Below are positions 42,199-52,169 of a stretch of DNA of 64,000 bases, one piece after another; position 1 is the stretch's first letter; each line of letters starts with the position of its first letter. The stretch spans positions 1 through 64,000 of the forward strand of contig CAKPPW010000002.1 in assembly GCA_934177995.1 (NCBI GenBank), written 5' to 3'. Made by a program: the position numbers and the translations under genes. Source of the stretch: an uncultured Bacilli bacterium. Lineage in GTDB: Bacteria > Bacillota_I > Bacilli_A > RF39 > UBA660. The notes beneath the pieces were generated by a model, which saw only the letters and a program-made list of their open reading frames with translations, was not told the DNA's origin and ran no database searches.

Positions 42199-42257
42199 GC
42201 AGTATCTTTCATCGTTGCAGCGAGTTATTGTTGTGATTGGAAGCTACTGCTTTTTTA
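42199..42257 (+). terminator. Promoter-proximal terminator 3
   Basis: GCAGTATCTTTC (42199-42210) pairs with GGAAGCTACTGC (42239-42250) with one mismatch and one wobble, then TTTTTT. Confidence 0.65.
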
Positions 42258-42344
42258 TATAATAATATTGTTGCATCTGAAGATTATTAAAGACTATTAA
42301 TTGCTTATAGCATTGATAGAATATATTAAGAAGGAGGTGATGAT

Positions 42345-42845
42345 ATGAGAAAAAAGATTATAATGTTTGGTGTTTTTCTAGTTGGACTATTTTTTGCAGG
42401 AAATTTTAATGTTTATGCAAGAGAGTGCGAATGGGGATTACAAGCTCCTCAAATACCACAAGGTTATGCAGAGAATAGAGGTCATATTGTAAGCTTAAAA
42501 ACAACAGCAAGTGCCTGTAAAGGAGTCAATACTGCCGTTTATTTTTCCAACTTTGGAAGTTTACCAAATTGGTATACACCAAGTTCTGGAACAATTGTAC
42601 ATGGGTATTTGATGGAAGATGATCCTCCAGCATATGAACCAGATGAAAGAGTTAAATATTACATTGGTTTTTTTACTGGAAGGGTATTAACAGATTTTCA
42701 GCTTAATAAAACAATTACTCCTGGAAATATTGATAGTGAAGGAGATCAAACTTGTGAATTATATATGAATTTCTCAATTTCTGGAACGACAGGTGGTACT
42801 CCTATTCCACAGGGATTATTCTATTATGGAATTTGTATGAATTAA
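42345..42845 (+). CDS. Secreted four-cysteine protein B
   Basis: A paralogue of the protein at 33662, 166 residues. The signal peptide ends at VYA (about 25). Shared with A are CEWGLQAP, ASACKGVN, AVYFSNFG, YLMEDD, SEGDQTCELYMNF and GICMN at the C terminus, including the relative positions of all four Cys. The start at 42345 has the best ribosome site in the element (AAGGAGGTGATG). It is followed by a longer membrane-anchored partner. No database family is recognised. Confidence 0.82.
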   Translation: MRKKIIMFGVFLVGLFFAGNFNVYARECEWGLQAPQIPQGYAENRGHIVSLKTTASACKGVNTAVYFSNFGSLPNWYTPSSGTIVHGYLMEDDPPAYEPDERVKYYIGFFTGRVLTDFQLNKTITPGNIDSEGDQTCELYMNFSISGTTGGTPIPQGLFYYGICMN

Positions 42846-42884
42846 TAATACAATATGTAATTTTATAAAAATGGAGGTGAAAGA

Positions 42885-43733
42885 ATGAAAAAAAGTGGAA
42901 TTGTAGTAATTTGTATATGTATAGTTGTTTTACTAATAGGTATACTTACTGTTCATGCTCAATCAAATAATAAAAAACTTATAGTAGATAGTGAATTAGG
43001 ATATACAGAACGCAGTGTTTTTGATGAACTAGAAGATGGATGGGTATATGGCTTTGAGATAATTTATGCAGATGAGGACCAAACTATTAATTATATCTTT
43101 GATGGTTATAATTTAAAACATAAGCCAGAAGGTACAGAATATTATATATCATATAAGAATATGGAAACAGGCGAAGAGATTGAAAGAATACCATCGAAGT
43201 ATGCAACATTATCTACTTCAGAAAAATTCAGAGATGAAATAAAGGAAATTAACAATTTTTTCAATAACAAAAAATTTGTAAGAGAAATCACATTGAATGA
43301 CTTAGATACATTAAATGTTACAAAAATAAGTAAAAGTTATTTAGTTGATTTATTTAACAGAACAATAAATTCGCAAATGAAAAGTAATCCAGGCGAGTAT
43401 ATTAAAGCACCATCTTTAGAATATAAAACGCAAAAGTCTTCTGATGTTAATAAACCTGGTGAATGGCAAGTTATGTATATTATTGACTATGGATATATAA
43501 ATAATATTGAAATAGAATTTATTCCTGAAAATAAAACAGAAGTTGCTTCATTTAATAGTTATTCGGTTCAAAGAAAGCAAGAAACAGCAGAATTGGAAAA
43601 ATTAGAAAAAGAAATAATAGAAAAGCAAAGTACTTCTTCGAAAGATTTGATAGAATCTGATTCCGTTTTAACTAACAACTCTGATTTAGGTAGTTTATTA
43701 GATAACATATATAATGATATATTAAATAAATAA
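42885..43733 (+). CDS. Secreted or anchored partner of protein B
   Basis: 282 residues. The N terminus has a hydrophobic segment (KSGIVVICICIVVLLIGILT) which may be cleaved after VHA or act as an anchor. The rest is extracellular, with DGWVYGFEIIYADEDQTINYIF and a Glu/Lys-rich coiled-coil near the end. It does not resemble the partner of protein A in sequence but has the same position and topology. ATG 42885 follows GGAGGTGAAAG. Confidence 0.7.
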   Translation: MKKSGIVVICICIVVLLIGILTVHAQSNNKKLIVDSELGYTERSVFDELEDGWVYGFEIIYADEDQTINYIFDGYNLKHKPEGTEYYISYKNMETGEEIERIPSKYATLSTSEKFRDEIKEINNFFNNKKFVREITLNDLDTLNVTKISKSYLVDLFNRTINSQMKSNPGEYIKAPSLEYKTQKSSDVNKPGEWQVMYIIDYGYINNIEIEFIPENKTEVASFNSYSVQRKQETAELEKLEKEIIEKQSTSSKDLIESDSVLTNNSDLGSLLDNIYNDILNK

Positions 43734-43737
43734 TTTT

Positions 43738-43779
43738 AAATTGCAAGATTATCATTTGTAATCAATCTTGCAATTTTTT
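43738..43779 (+). terminator. Terminator after the secreted B pair
   Basis: AAATTGCAAGATT (43738-43750) pairs with AATCTTGCAATTT (43764-43776), then a T-run. Its 3' arm supplies a TTGCAA that, with TATAAT 43790-43795 (16 bp apart), could be the promoter of the next gene. Confidence 0.8.
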
Positions 43780-43860
43780 TGTGAAATAGTATAATATGAT
43801 TAATAGTAAGCTTAAAATTAAAATAAACACTTATATAAATTGGAAAAGGGAGAACAAATA

Positions 43861-44613
43861 ATGAAAAAAATTACTATTAAAATTTTTATACTGCTATTAT
43901 TTTTAGTATGTTTATTTTTCTTGATTTTAAAATTTTATCCATTTGGTAGCAAAGTATATATTTCAGATTCCGTTGAAATAAACATTCCGATTTTTTCTAA
44001 GGTGGTAGAAAAGAAAGAAAATTACATTGTATTGAAGACATTTAGAAGTAAATATATTATTCAGAATGAATTAGAAAAAATTTTTGAAGAATATGAAAAA
44101 TATAATTGTAATTTGTCCGATACTATTTATTATAATGAGAAGAATAATTATTCAATATTGTCATATAACTTCGAAAGAAAAGGTTTTTATAATAAAATTA
44201 TAATCAATTATAAGGTTGGGAAAGTTGATAATAATTTTTGTGGAAAAATTGTTGATTATAAAAAGTTAAAATATAAAATATTGCCTATTAATGATACAGG
44301 CTACTGTTATATTCCAGATTCTTTTAGTATTAAAGACTATACTATTAACTATAATTGTTTCGGAAATTTAGCAATAGAAAATGGTATGGGGAAAATGATA
44401 TATTTTGATCAAATTTTATCATATGGTTGGTTAGAAATTTCTGATTTTTTGCAGTTTTTAGAATATCAGGCAGAAAAAGGGAAATTTAATATATATAGTT
44501 ATAATAATGATGTTTTATATCATGGAAACGACTTTGATGTACTTTACTGTAAAACTTCAAAAAAAATTTATGTAGATAAGGAAATTGAGATGAATGAAAA
44601 TATTTGTAAATAA
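43861..44613 (+). CDS. Signal-anchored extracellular protein
   Basis: 250 residues: an N-terminal membrane segment (about 7-28) followed by an exterior domain rich in Tyr, Asn and Cys (five Cys). It does not match a family I know. ATG 43861 follows AAGGGAGA; a TTG at 43840 is upstream of that site. Together with 41450, 42345 and 42885 it makes a run of envelope genes of unknown role. Confidence 0.7.
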   Translation: MKKITIKIFILLLFLVCLFFLILKFYPFGSKVYISDSVEINIPIFSKVVEKKENYIVLKTFRSKYIIQNELEKIFEEYEKYNCNLSDTIYYNEKNNYSILSYNFERKGFYNKIIINYKVGKVDNNFCGKIVDYKKLKYKILPINDTGYCYIPDSFSIKDYTINYNCFGNLAIENGMGKMIYFDQILSYGWLEISDFLQFLEYQAEKGKFNIYSYNNDVLYHGNDFDVLYCKTSKKIYVDKEIEMNENICK

Positions 44614-44666
44614 GACGATTTGATTGTTTAAAAATTACTAATTGTTCAAAAAATTCACTTTGTCCG

Positions 44667-44695
44667 TTGACTGTCCTAAAAAAATGTGCTAATAT
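44667..44695 (+). promoter_or_regulatory. Promoter P4 of the adhesin-transfer operon
   Basis: TTGACT (44667-44672), 17 bp, TAATAT (44690-44695): the same hexamers and spacing as P1. The predicted start is near 44702. Confidence 0.78.
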
Positions 44696-44724
44696 GGTAT
44701 TATAGAGAAATTATAAAGAGGAAT

Positions 44725-44757
44725 AAATAGACATAATTCTGTGTCTATTTTTTTTGT
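44725..44757 (+). terminator. Promoter-proximal terminator 4
   Basis: AAATAGACA (44725-44733) pairs with TGTCTATTT (44742-44750), with T8 spanning the end. It is about 23 nt after the predicted start, so transcripts into the adhesin would need readthrough. Confidence 0.8.
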
Positions 44758-44849
44758 GCTTTTTCTCTGTTTTTTGTTTATAAAGAAAGGGGATGAGAGA
44801 TAAATTTAAAATGTTTTTAAGCAGTACCAATTTATGAAAGGAGAATATT

Positions 44850-47800
44850 GTGAAGAAGAAATTTGGTATGAAGTTAAAAAAATTTTTAAATGCAGTTATG
44901 GCAGTAGGTATTTTTCTTGCTTCAATTCCCATTACACCATTTATAACTGAAGTTCATGCACTTTCAAATGTATCTGGTGATAAGATTATTGAAGTGGCTC
45001 AAAATTATAGTAGTTGGGGATATTGGGAGGTAGGAACTTGTACAGGATTAGTTACTCGTACATTAAATAAATTAGGTATTGGAACATCAGTAGTTGGAAC
45101 TCATCCTTACAATATTGATACTAAACAACCTGAAGGTACAGGTGCAAGGTATTCTCCAGCTGCAATGTATAGAAACGCAATGAATCATCCTGAAGATGCA
45201 AAATTAATTTGGCAAGGATATATTAAAGATATAGAAGAAAATGCTCATTTATTTAAAAATGGCGATTTAATTATTCAAAGACCAGAAGATAAAGCTTCAT
45301 ATACAGGTGATGGTCATGTAGGTTTTATGCACATTTATGGAAAAACTATTGCTAATTATGGTGCTGGAACTACAGGCATAAAAGATTATGTTATGGCTAC
45401 TAATGTATCAACTATCAATGTTTCATCATTAAATGATACAGAATATAGTATTATGCCACTTAATATACCACCACATGTAAATTCTATGGATTATATCTCT
45501 GTATTTAGATTAATTGAGGTAGAACCTGTATATGATACATTAAGTTCTACTAAAACAGCAGATGAAAGAGTAGAGATAACTTTCCATAAAACGGATGTTG
45601 AAACCAATAAACCACTATCTGGAGTAGAAGTTGATTTTTATAGAGATGGCGTTAAATTTTCATCTGGAGTCACTGATACAAGTGGTAATGCAGTATCAAC
45701 ATCAATAGTTACACATTCTTCTACATCTTCACCTAAAACCTTTGTAACAAACTGGGATGATTTAGAAGATGCTGGAAAAGCCGAAGTAGATCAAAGAGGT
45801 GTATATCATAGTAGATTAGAGGCACAGGCAGCAGCAGATGCTGAAGCACAAAAAGCAGCAACACAAAAAGCATCACAAACTCATACATTTACAGTTATTG
45901 AAACAAAGACTAAAACAAAATATTGGTTAAATCCAGATAATCCAACTGTAAGTGATAAAGCAACAGGAAGTGGCAGTGTAAAAGTTAGTTTAACTAATGA
46001 AAGAGTTAGAGGAACTGCTTATTTATTTAAGGAAGATGCAGATGTAAAATATGCACAAAATGAGTCTGAAATAGATGGTGCTGTGTATGGATTATATGCT
46101 AGTTCTGATATTTTAGATCCAGCAGATAATTCAGTAATTTATACTAAAGGAACTGAAATAACTAGAGTTCGCATTGCAAATAGTGAAGCAAAGGTGGAAA
46201 ATTTATATCTTGGCGATTATGAGTGGCGTGAACTAACAGCTGGAATTGGATTCTCCGTTGATCCAACAGTTCATAAATTTAGTTTAACTTATGCAAATCA
46301 AAATGTGAAAGTTGTAACTAATAAAACAACATCAAAAGAAAATGTAATTGTAGGAGATTTTGAATTAGAAAAAGTTATTACTTCAGGTGATGAATCTGAG
46401 ATAGTTGAAAAAGAAGAAGGAGCAGAGTTTTTAGTTGTAGCTAAAAAATATGTAGAGAAATATGGAAGTATAGATGAAGCATGGAATCATAGAAATGAAT
46501 TTACAGAAAAGGAATATGATAAACTAATTACTTCTAACAAAGGGTATGCTAAAAGTAGAAAACTTGCATATGGAACTTTTGTAGTAAAACAAGTAAAAGG
46601 TAAAATTGATACAGATATGGTAAAAAATACTTGGGAATTTAAAGTGGCTAGGGAAAATCAAGATACAATAAAATATATAATTAACAATCGTAATTTTACT
46701 TCTTATTTAAAATTAGTTAAAAGAGATAAAGATACTGGTAAACTAATAACTATGTCTAATACTTCTTTTAAAATTAAAAATGCTGATACTGGAGAATATT
46801 TAACACAAAAGGTTGCTGATAAAACCTATGATACTTGGAAAACTTCAGATAAAGGTTTCTTCCAACTTCCATTAGAAGTTAAGGCTGGAAATTGGATTCT
46901 TGAAGAAATTGAAAGTCCTGATTTATATGTTATTAATACAGAAGGTCAAAATTTTAAAGTAACAAATGCTAATATTGTAGAAGTGGATAAAGACGGTGAT
47001 CCAATATTAACAGTTACAATGTATGATCAAGCTGTTAAAGGACAAGTTAAAGTTTCTAAAAGAGGAGAAGTATTAACAAATATTGAAAAAGATGAAAATG
47101 GTAATATCAAATTTATCTATGAAGAAAAAAGTTTAGAAGGAATGGTAGTTTATATTCAAGCTGATGAGGATATAATTGATCCAGCAGATGGTTCAGTTAT
47201 CTATAAAAAAGGAGAAATAGTTGATATAGTTACTACTACTAGCGAAGAATATACTCTATCTAATTTACTTCCTCTAGGACATTATATAGCTTATGAATAT
47301 AAAGCACCACAAGGAATGATTATTGATACAAAGAAATATAATATTAATTTAGAATTTAAAGATAATGAAACTGAAGTAGTAATGAAAACACTTTCTATTA
47401 CTAATAAAAGACAAAAAGTCGAAGCAGATTTAACTAAATTAGATTCAGATAGAGATATAGCACTAGAAGGTGTTATTTTTAACTTGAAATCAACTAAAGA
47501 TATATTATCTTATGATGGAAAAGTGTTAGTTAAAGCCGGAGAATTAATAGAAGAAGGCAAAACTGATGCAAATGGTAGATATGTATTTAATGCTGATCTT
47601 CCACTTTCATTTGATGATGAAATTTATTTTGAAATTTTAGAAGAACAAGAATTGAATGGATATTATAAAAACAACGAAAAACTTGCAGTAGATACAAAAT
47701 ATAAAGGTCAAAATATTGAAAAAATATCAAATTCAGAAAAGGTATATAACGAGCCAATAAAAAATTATGTTTTAATTAATAAGGTTGACGATAAAACCTT

Positions 47801-48221
47801 AGAAAATATAATTAGTAAAGACTTTTCATTTAGATTATGTAAAGATGAAGCATGCAAAGAAGTATTAGATATATATCATGCTAACATTGAAGATGGAACA
47901 ACTTTAATACCAATTTATTATGGTGAATGGTTTGCCAGTGAATATGAAGCCCCTGAAGGATATTCTATGTCATCTGAGATTGTTCGTATAAAACTAAATG
48001 ATGAAGGATTATTTATCAATGATAAGCTAGTAGAAACAAATGAAGATTTACTTTATAGTATAAAATATCAAGATACACTACTACCTGTTATTCAAGAAAA
48101 TAATGGTGTTCAAACAGGATATGATGACAATATGACTTTATATTTAACTATTGGTGGTCTTTCTTTTGCAGGTATAGCAGCAATTCTAATATCATTAAAT
48201 AAAAAGAAAAGAAGAAAGTAA
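44850..48221 (+). CDS. SpaA/Cna-B adhesin with NlpC/P60-like head and sortase signal
   Basis: 1123 residues. Signal peptide with AVMAVGIFLASIPITPFI, cleaved near HALS (about 39). An NlpC/P60-like domain covers about 40-205, with the likely catalytic Cys in GTCTGLVTRTLNKLGI and His in GDGHVGFMHIYG. At least five Cna-B/SpaA repeats follow (e.g. FHKTDVETNKPLSGVEVDF, LTKLDSDRDIALEGVIFNL). The end has a VQTG-type sortase motif (NNGVQTGYDD), a membrane segment and KKKRRK tail. GTG 44850 follows AAAGGAGAA. It is probably a wall-bound donor-recipient contact protein; the enzyme head is unusual. Confidence 0.87.
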   Translation: MKKKFGMKLKKFLNAVMAVGIFLASIPITPFITEVHALSNVSGDKIIEVAQNYSSWGYWEVGTCTGLVTRTLNKLGIGTSVVGTHPYNIDTKQPEGTGARYSPAAMYRNAMNHPEDAKLIWQGYIKDIEENAHLFKNGDLIIQRPEDKASYTGDGHVGFMHIYGKTIANYGAGTTGIKDYVMATNVSTINVSSLNDTEYSIMPLNIPPHVNSMDYISVFRLIEVEPVYDTLSSTKTADERVEITFHKTDVETNKPLSGVEVDFYRDGVKFSSGVTDTSGNAVSTSIVTHSSTSSPKTFVTNWDDLEDAGKAEVDQRGVYHSRLEAQAAADAEAQKAATQKASQTHTFTVIETKTKTKYWLNPDNPTVSDKATGSGSVKVSLTNERVRGTAYLFKEDADVKYAQNESEIDGAVYGLYASSDILDPADNSVIYTKGTEITRVRIANSEAKVENLYLGDYEWRELTAGIGFSVDPTVHKFSLTYANQNVKVVTNKTTSKENVIVGDFELEKVITSGDESEIVEKEEGAEFLVVAKKYVEKYGSIDEAWNHRNEFTEKEYDKLITSNKGYAKSRKLAYGTFVVKQVKGKIDTDMVKNTWEFKVARENQDTIKYIINNRNFTSYLKLVKRDKDTGKLITMSNTSFKIKNADTGEYLTQKVADKTYDTWKTSDKGFFQLPLEVKAGNWILEEIESPDLYVINTEGQNFKVTNANIVEVDKDGDPILTVTMYDQAVKGQVKVSKRGEVLTNIEKDENGNIKFIYEEKSLEGMVVYIQADEDIIDPADGSVIYKKGEIVDIVTTTSEEYTLSNLLPLGHYIAYEYKAPQGMIIDTKKYNINLEFKDNETEVVMKTLSITNKRQKVEADLTKLDSDRDIALEGVIFNLKSTKDILSYDGKVLVKAGELIEEGKTDANGRYVFNADLPLSFDDEIYFEILEEQELNGYYKNNEKLAVDTKYKGQNIEKISNSEKVYNEPIKNYVLINKVDDKTLENIISKDFSFRLCKDEACKEVLDIYHANIEDGTTLIPIYYGEWFASEYEAPEGYSMSSEIVRIKLNDEGLFINDKLVETNEDLLYSIKYQDTLLPVIQENNGVQTGYDDNMTLYLTIGGLSFAGIAAILISLNKKKRRK

Positions 48222-48242
48222 AAACCATGAAAGGAGCAATTT

Positions 48243-51200
48243 ATGAGTAATAAATATATTGTTAATAATCATGAAAGTTCAAAATATTATAAAGAAGTTC
48301 CTTATATAAAAAAGAAAGAATTTAATAAAAATAAGGATAATATTATCATTGGTAAAACTAAGTTAAAAAAATATAAATCCGACTCTGATAATAAAGAGTT
48401 GGATTTATTATATTTTAATGATAATGAATATATTATAAAAGAAAGAATTTTTGGATTTAAAAAAGGGTATATATGGGTAGGGGATAATAAATATGTATTA
48501 TTGAAAACCCGTACACCGTTTTTAATATTATTGTTTTTATTATTGCTTTTTCTAATATTATTTTTATGCTTAAATTGTAAAAAAGATATACCTGAAAATA
48601 AACCAATAAATAATAATCAAGAGGAAGTAATACCAGATAACAACTCTAAAGAAGAACCAAAAACGGATAAAAAGCAAGAAGATGATCCATATAAATATGT
48701 TCCTAAAAGGGATAAAGTAGAAAAAGCTGAAGGAATAAAATATACAATAGTTTTTGATTCTAATGGTGGGGTTGGAACAATGGAAAAAATTGTTTGCATT
48801 GGAAATGAAGTATGTAATTTACCAAAAAGTACATTAAGTAAAGAAGGATATAGATTTACTGGTTGGTCAACTGAAAAGGATGGAGAACCTATATACCTAG
48901 ATGAGATGGAAGTATTTAATTTATCTACAAAAAATAATGATAAAGTAGTTCTATATGCAATGTGGCATATTGAATCATTTGATGTGGAATTTTTAGATTA
49001 TGATGGCTCAACCATTCATAAAGATAGATATGATTATGGAGATAGTATAATTGTTCCAGATGATCCTGAAAGAAAAGGATATACATTTTTAAAATGGGAT
49101 AATGATATAAAAACAGTTAATGATAATCTAAAAATAACAGCACTTTATAATATTAATGATTATGAAATATCTTATGATTTAAGTGGAGGAACATTTGAAG
49201 AAGATGTTCCTTCAACTTATACTATTGAAAATGATTCTTATAAAATTCCAACTCCTAGTAAAAAGGGTTATACATTTCTAGGGTGGTCTAATAAAACAGA
49301 TGAAAATTTAAATAAAGATTATGAGATAAAAAAAGGAACAATTGGTAACATAGATTTAATTGCTAATTATATCCCCAATTCATATCAATTAATATTTAAT
49401 ACAAATGGTGCGAACGAAGAGGTTAATTCTAAAATAGTTAATTATGATTCTAAATATGGAGAATTGCCTTTAGTAACTAAGGATGGATATGAATTTGTAG
49501 GTTGGACTGATAATAGCAATAAAGATGTTTCGGAAAATACAGTTTTTAATGAATTTAATGATGTAACAATTAATGCTAATTGGAACACAATAAAATATGA
49601 TATTACTTATAATTTAGTTGGTGGAACAATAGAAGATGTTAAAGAATCATTTGATGTAGAAACTGAAACATTTAAAATGCCTAATCCAAATAAAGAAGGA
49701 TATATTTTCCTTGGATGGACTATAAATGAAGACGATACCTTTAAGAAAGATTTTGAAATACCAAAAGGAACTATTGATAATATAGAATTAACAGCAAACT
49801 ATAAACCTATTTCTTATTCTATTGTTTATCATTCTAATGGTGGAAATGGAATGATGGATAATACAAAGGTTAAATATAATAATAGATTTAATTTAAAAAA
49901 AAATAGTTTTACAAGAGAAGGATATAATTTTCTTGGTTGGTCAACTGAAGAAAATGGTAATGTTATATATACAGATGAACAACAACTATATAATCTATCT
50001 AAAGAAGATGGCAAAGTTATAGATTTATATGCAAAATGGGGAATTATTAAATTAAATGTTAAATATTATGATTTGTTTGATGTAATATTAAAAGAAGAAA
50101 TAGTTGATTATGGAAATAATTCAGTAGCTCCTGAAGATCCATTTATTGATGGCTATACATTTATAGGTTGGGGTTCAGATGATGAAATTATTAAGAAAGA
50201 TACTATTTTTAAAGCTCAATATTCAACAAATGATTATACAATTAAATATAACTTAAATATGGAAGGTACAGGTGATTTAAAAGAAATTCATTATAATGTT
50301 GAAAGTGAATCATTTTCATTACCAATACCAACTAGAACAGGTTATACATTTTTAGGATGGACTGGTTCTAATGGATTAAAACCAAAGGTAAATATAACTA
50401 TCCCAAAACATTCGATTGGTAATAAAGAGTATACTGCAAACTGGGAAGCTAATATATATAATGTTAATTTAAATTCAAATCAAGGAATAGTAAGCCCTAG
50501 TAGTATAGCGATTTCTTATAATAGTTTATATGGTATTTTACCAACTGCTCAAAGAAGAGGATACACATTTAAAGGTTGGCATTATGGTAATTCTTTAATC
50601 GAAGAAACAACTGTTATGCAAAAAGCATTTGATCATGAATTAAAGGCTGACTGGCAAATAATTACTTATAATATTTCTTATAATTTAAATGGTGGTAGTG
50701 TTTCATCAAATCCAACACAATATAATGTTGAAACAAATACTTTTACTTTGACAAATCCAACAAGAAAAGGCTATACATTTTTAGGATGGACTGGTTCTAA
50801 TGGATCAACACCATCTAAAAGTGTTCAAATAGAAAAAGGGAACATTGGTAATAAAGAATATACTGCAAACTGGGAAGTAATTACTTATACAATATCTTAT
50901 AAAACGAATATGAGTTCTTTACCTTCTAATCCTATTACTTATACAGTAGAAAGCAATTCATTTACTTTAAATAATCCTAGTAAATATGGAGAATTTTCTT
51001 TTGTGGGATGGTCAGGAACAGAAATTAATGGTAATTCTAAAAATGTAACAATTCCAAAAGGATCAATAGGTAACAGAACATTTACTGCTAACTGGTATGA
51101 TGATACTCCACCAACAATTACAGGGTTTAGTGTTCAAGTATTAGGTCCAAACTCAAGAGGTGGACATGATATAAAAATTTCAATAGATGCTTACGATAAT

Positions 51201-51395
51201 GGTGTCGGTGTAGATAGATTTGAAACATGGCTAGTACCATATAAAAATGGTCATGGTGCAGGTCGAGAAATAGGAGCTTCAAGAATTTTAGAAAATGTTT
51301 TATATTTAAAAGATCCCGAAGGTCGTACTTTATGTGGTTATGCTATTGATAGAAATGGTAATGAGGCTGAGGCATGTTATACCGTTCACGGATAA
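48243..51395 (+). CDS. InlB B-repeat (Listeria-Bacteroides) surface protein
   Basis: 1050 residues: a cytoplasmic region of about 90 residues rich in Lys/Asn/Tyr, a membrane segment (about 92-113), a Pro/Glu/Asp-rich stalk, then about nine to eleven B-repeats (165-950) of the form YTISYNL.GG, GYTFLGWTGSNG and NKEYTANW. A final domain has PPTITGFSVQVLGPNS. The first repeats are diverged, the last ones more alike. No sortase signal, so it is a type II membrane anchor. ATG 48243 follows AAAGGAG, 21 bp after the adhesin; they share a transcript. Confidence 0.85.
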   Translation: MSNKYIVNNHESSKYYKEVPYIKKKEFNKNKDNIIIGKTKLKKYKSDSDNKELDLLYFNDNEYIIKERIFGFKKGYIWVGDNKYVLLKTRTPFLILLFLLLLFLILFLCLNCKKDIPENKPINNNQEEVIPDNNSKEEPKTDKKQEDDPYKYVPKRDKVEKAEGIKYTIVFDSNGGVGTMEKIVCIGNEVCNLPKSTLSKEGYRFTGWSTEKDGEPIYLDEMEVFNLSTKNNDKVVLYAMWHIESFDVEFLDYDGSTIHKDRYDYGDSIIVPDDPERKGYTFLKWDNDIKTVNDNLKITALYNINDYEISYDLSGGTFEEDVPSTYTIENDSYKIPTPSKKGYTFLGWSNKTDENLNKDYEIKKGTIGNIDLIANYIPNSYQLIFNTNGANEEVNSKIVNYDSKYGELPLVTKDGYEFVGWTDNSNKDVSENTVFNEFNDVTINANWNTIKYDITYNLVGGTIEDVKESFDVETETFKMPNPNKEGYIFLGWTINEDDTFKKDFEIPKGTIDNIELTANYKPISYSIVYHSNGGNGMMDNTKVKYNNRFNLKKNSFTREGYNFLGWSTEENGNVIYTDEQQLYNLSKEDGKVIDLYAKWGIIKLNVKYYDLFDVILKEEIVDYGNNSVAPEDPFIDGYTFIGWGSDDEIIKKDTIFKAQYSTNDYTIKYNLNMEGTGDLKEIHYNVESESFSLPIPTRTGYTFLGWTGSNGLKPKVNITIPKHSIGNKEYTANWEANIYNVNLNSNQGIVSPSSIAISYNSLYGILPTAQRRGYTFKGWHYGNSLIEETTVMQKAFDHELKADWQIITYNISYNLNGGSVSSNPTQYNVETNTFTLTNPTRKGYTFLGWTGSNGSTPSKSVQIEKGNIGNKEYTANWEVITYTISYKTNMSSLPSNPITYTVESNSFTLNNPSKYGEFSFVGWSGTEINGNSKNVTIPKGSIGNRTFTANWYDDTPPTITGFSVQVLGPNSRGGHDIKISIDAYDNGVGVDRFETWLVPYKNGHGAGREIGASRILENVLYLKDPEGRTLCGYAIDRNGNEAEACYTVHG

Positions 51396-51425
51396 CATGT
51401 CTTTTTATATAAGGAGGATTATTTT

Positions 51426-52160
51426 ATGATAAGATTAAAAGAATTGAAAAAAAAGAATTATCCCAGTTCTTATGAAGAACTTTATCAATTAATATATGGA
51501 TTAGATATAGAAAGATTGGTAGATTTTTCAGGTGTTAATGAAAATGGAGAATTTTCTTTAGATATTCGTATTAACAATATAGAGTTAAAAGAAGAAATTA
51601 ATATCTCAAATTCGTATAAAGATTATACTATTATGATTCAATCGACAAGCCCAGAAAGTTTTGATACTTATCAATATGAGAAAATTGAATTTTATAATTT
51701 TACCTCTTTAACTAATTTAGTTTATAAATTAAAACAATTACTAATAAAACATTTGGGATATTCTATTATTAGTCCAGTAGGAAGTACATATGAAGGCATA
51801 TATAATCTTATTTCTTATGCAGATATAGGATTAATTGCAGATGATTCTACTTGGAGAAAAAATGATGGTATAAAGGAATTAAGATTATTATTAGTTAGTG
51901 AAAAAATAAATAAAATAATATGGATTGAACATTATAATTATTCTGGAGAAAAATGGGTAATTAAATATAATGAATTAGATAAAAGCATTGAAGATGTCCC
52001 ATTTGATCAATATATTGTAAAGCAAGAATTTGATAGTGAAGAAGAATTATATAATCATCTAAAAGAAATGATAAGTCCTTGTTTAAAGAAAAGGCAACTT
52101 CGTAATATAAACTATAAATATAAAACATCATTTAAAGCTTTACTACCTAATGCTAATTAA
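51426..52160 (+). CDS. Hypothetical soluble protein in the transfer operon
   Basis: 244 residues with no signal or membrane segment, Tyr- and Glu-rich. Contains YSIISPVGSTYEGIYNLISYADIG and a Lys-rich end (LRNINYKYKTSF). Not recognised. ATG 51426 follows AAGGAGGATTA and it ends 9 bp before the DNA methylase, in an operon. Confidence 0.7.
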   Translation: MIRLKELKKKNYPSSYEELYQLIYGLDIERLVDFSGVNENGEFSLDIRINNIELKEEINISNSYKDYTIMIQSTSPESFDTYQYEKIEFYNFTSLTNLVYKLKQLLIKHLGYSIISPVGSTYEGIYNLISYADIGLIADDSTWRKNDGIKELRLLLVSEKINKIIWIEHYNYSGEKWVIKYNELDKSIEDVPFDQYIVKQEFDSEEELYNHLKEMISPCLKKRQLRNINYKYKTSFKALLPNAN

Positions 52161-52169
52161 GGATTATAA

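Noticed and set aside
49100..51100. DNA tandem repeat in the surface protein gene
   Set aside because: The repetition is at the protein level (InlB B-repeats); the DNA copies are diverged apart from a short similar block near 50330-50870.
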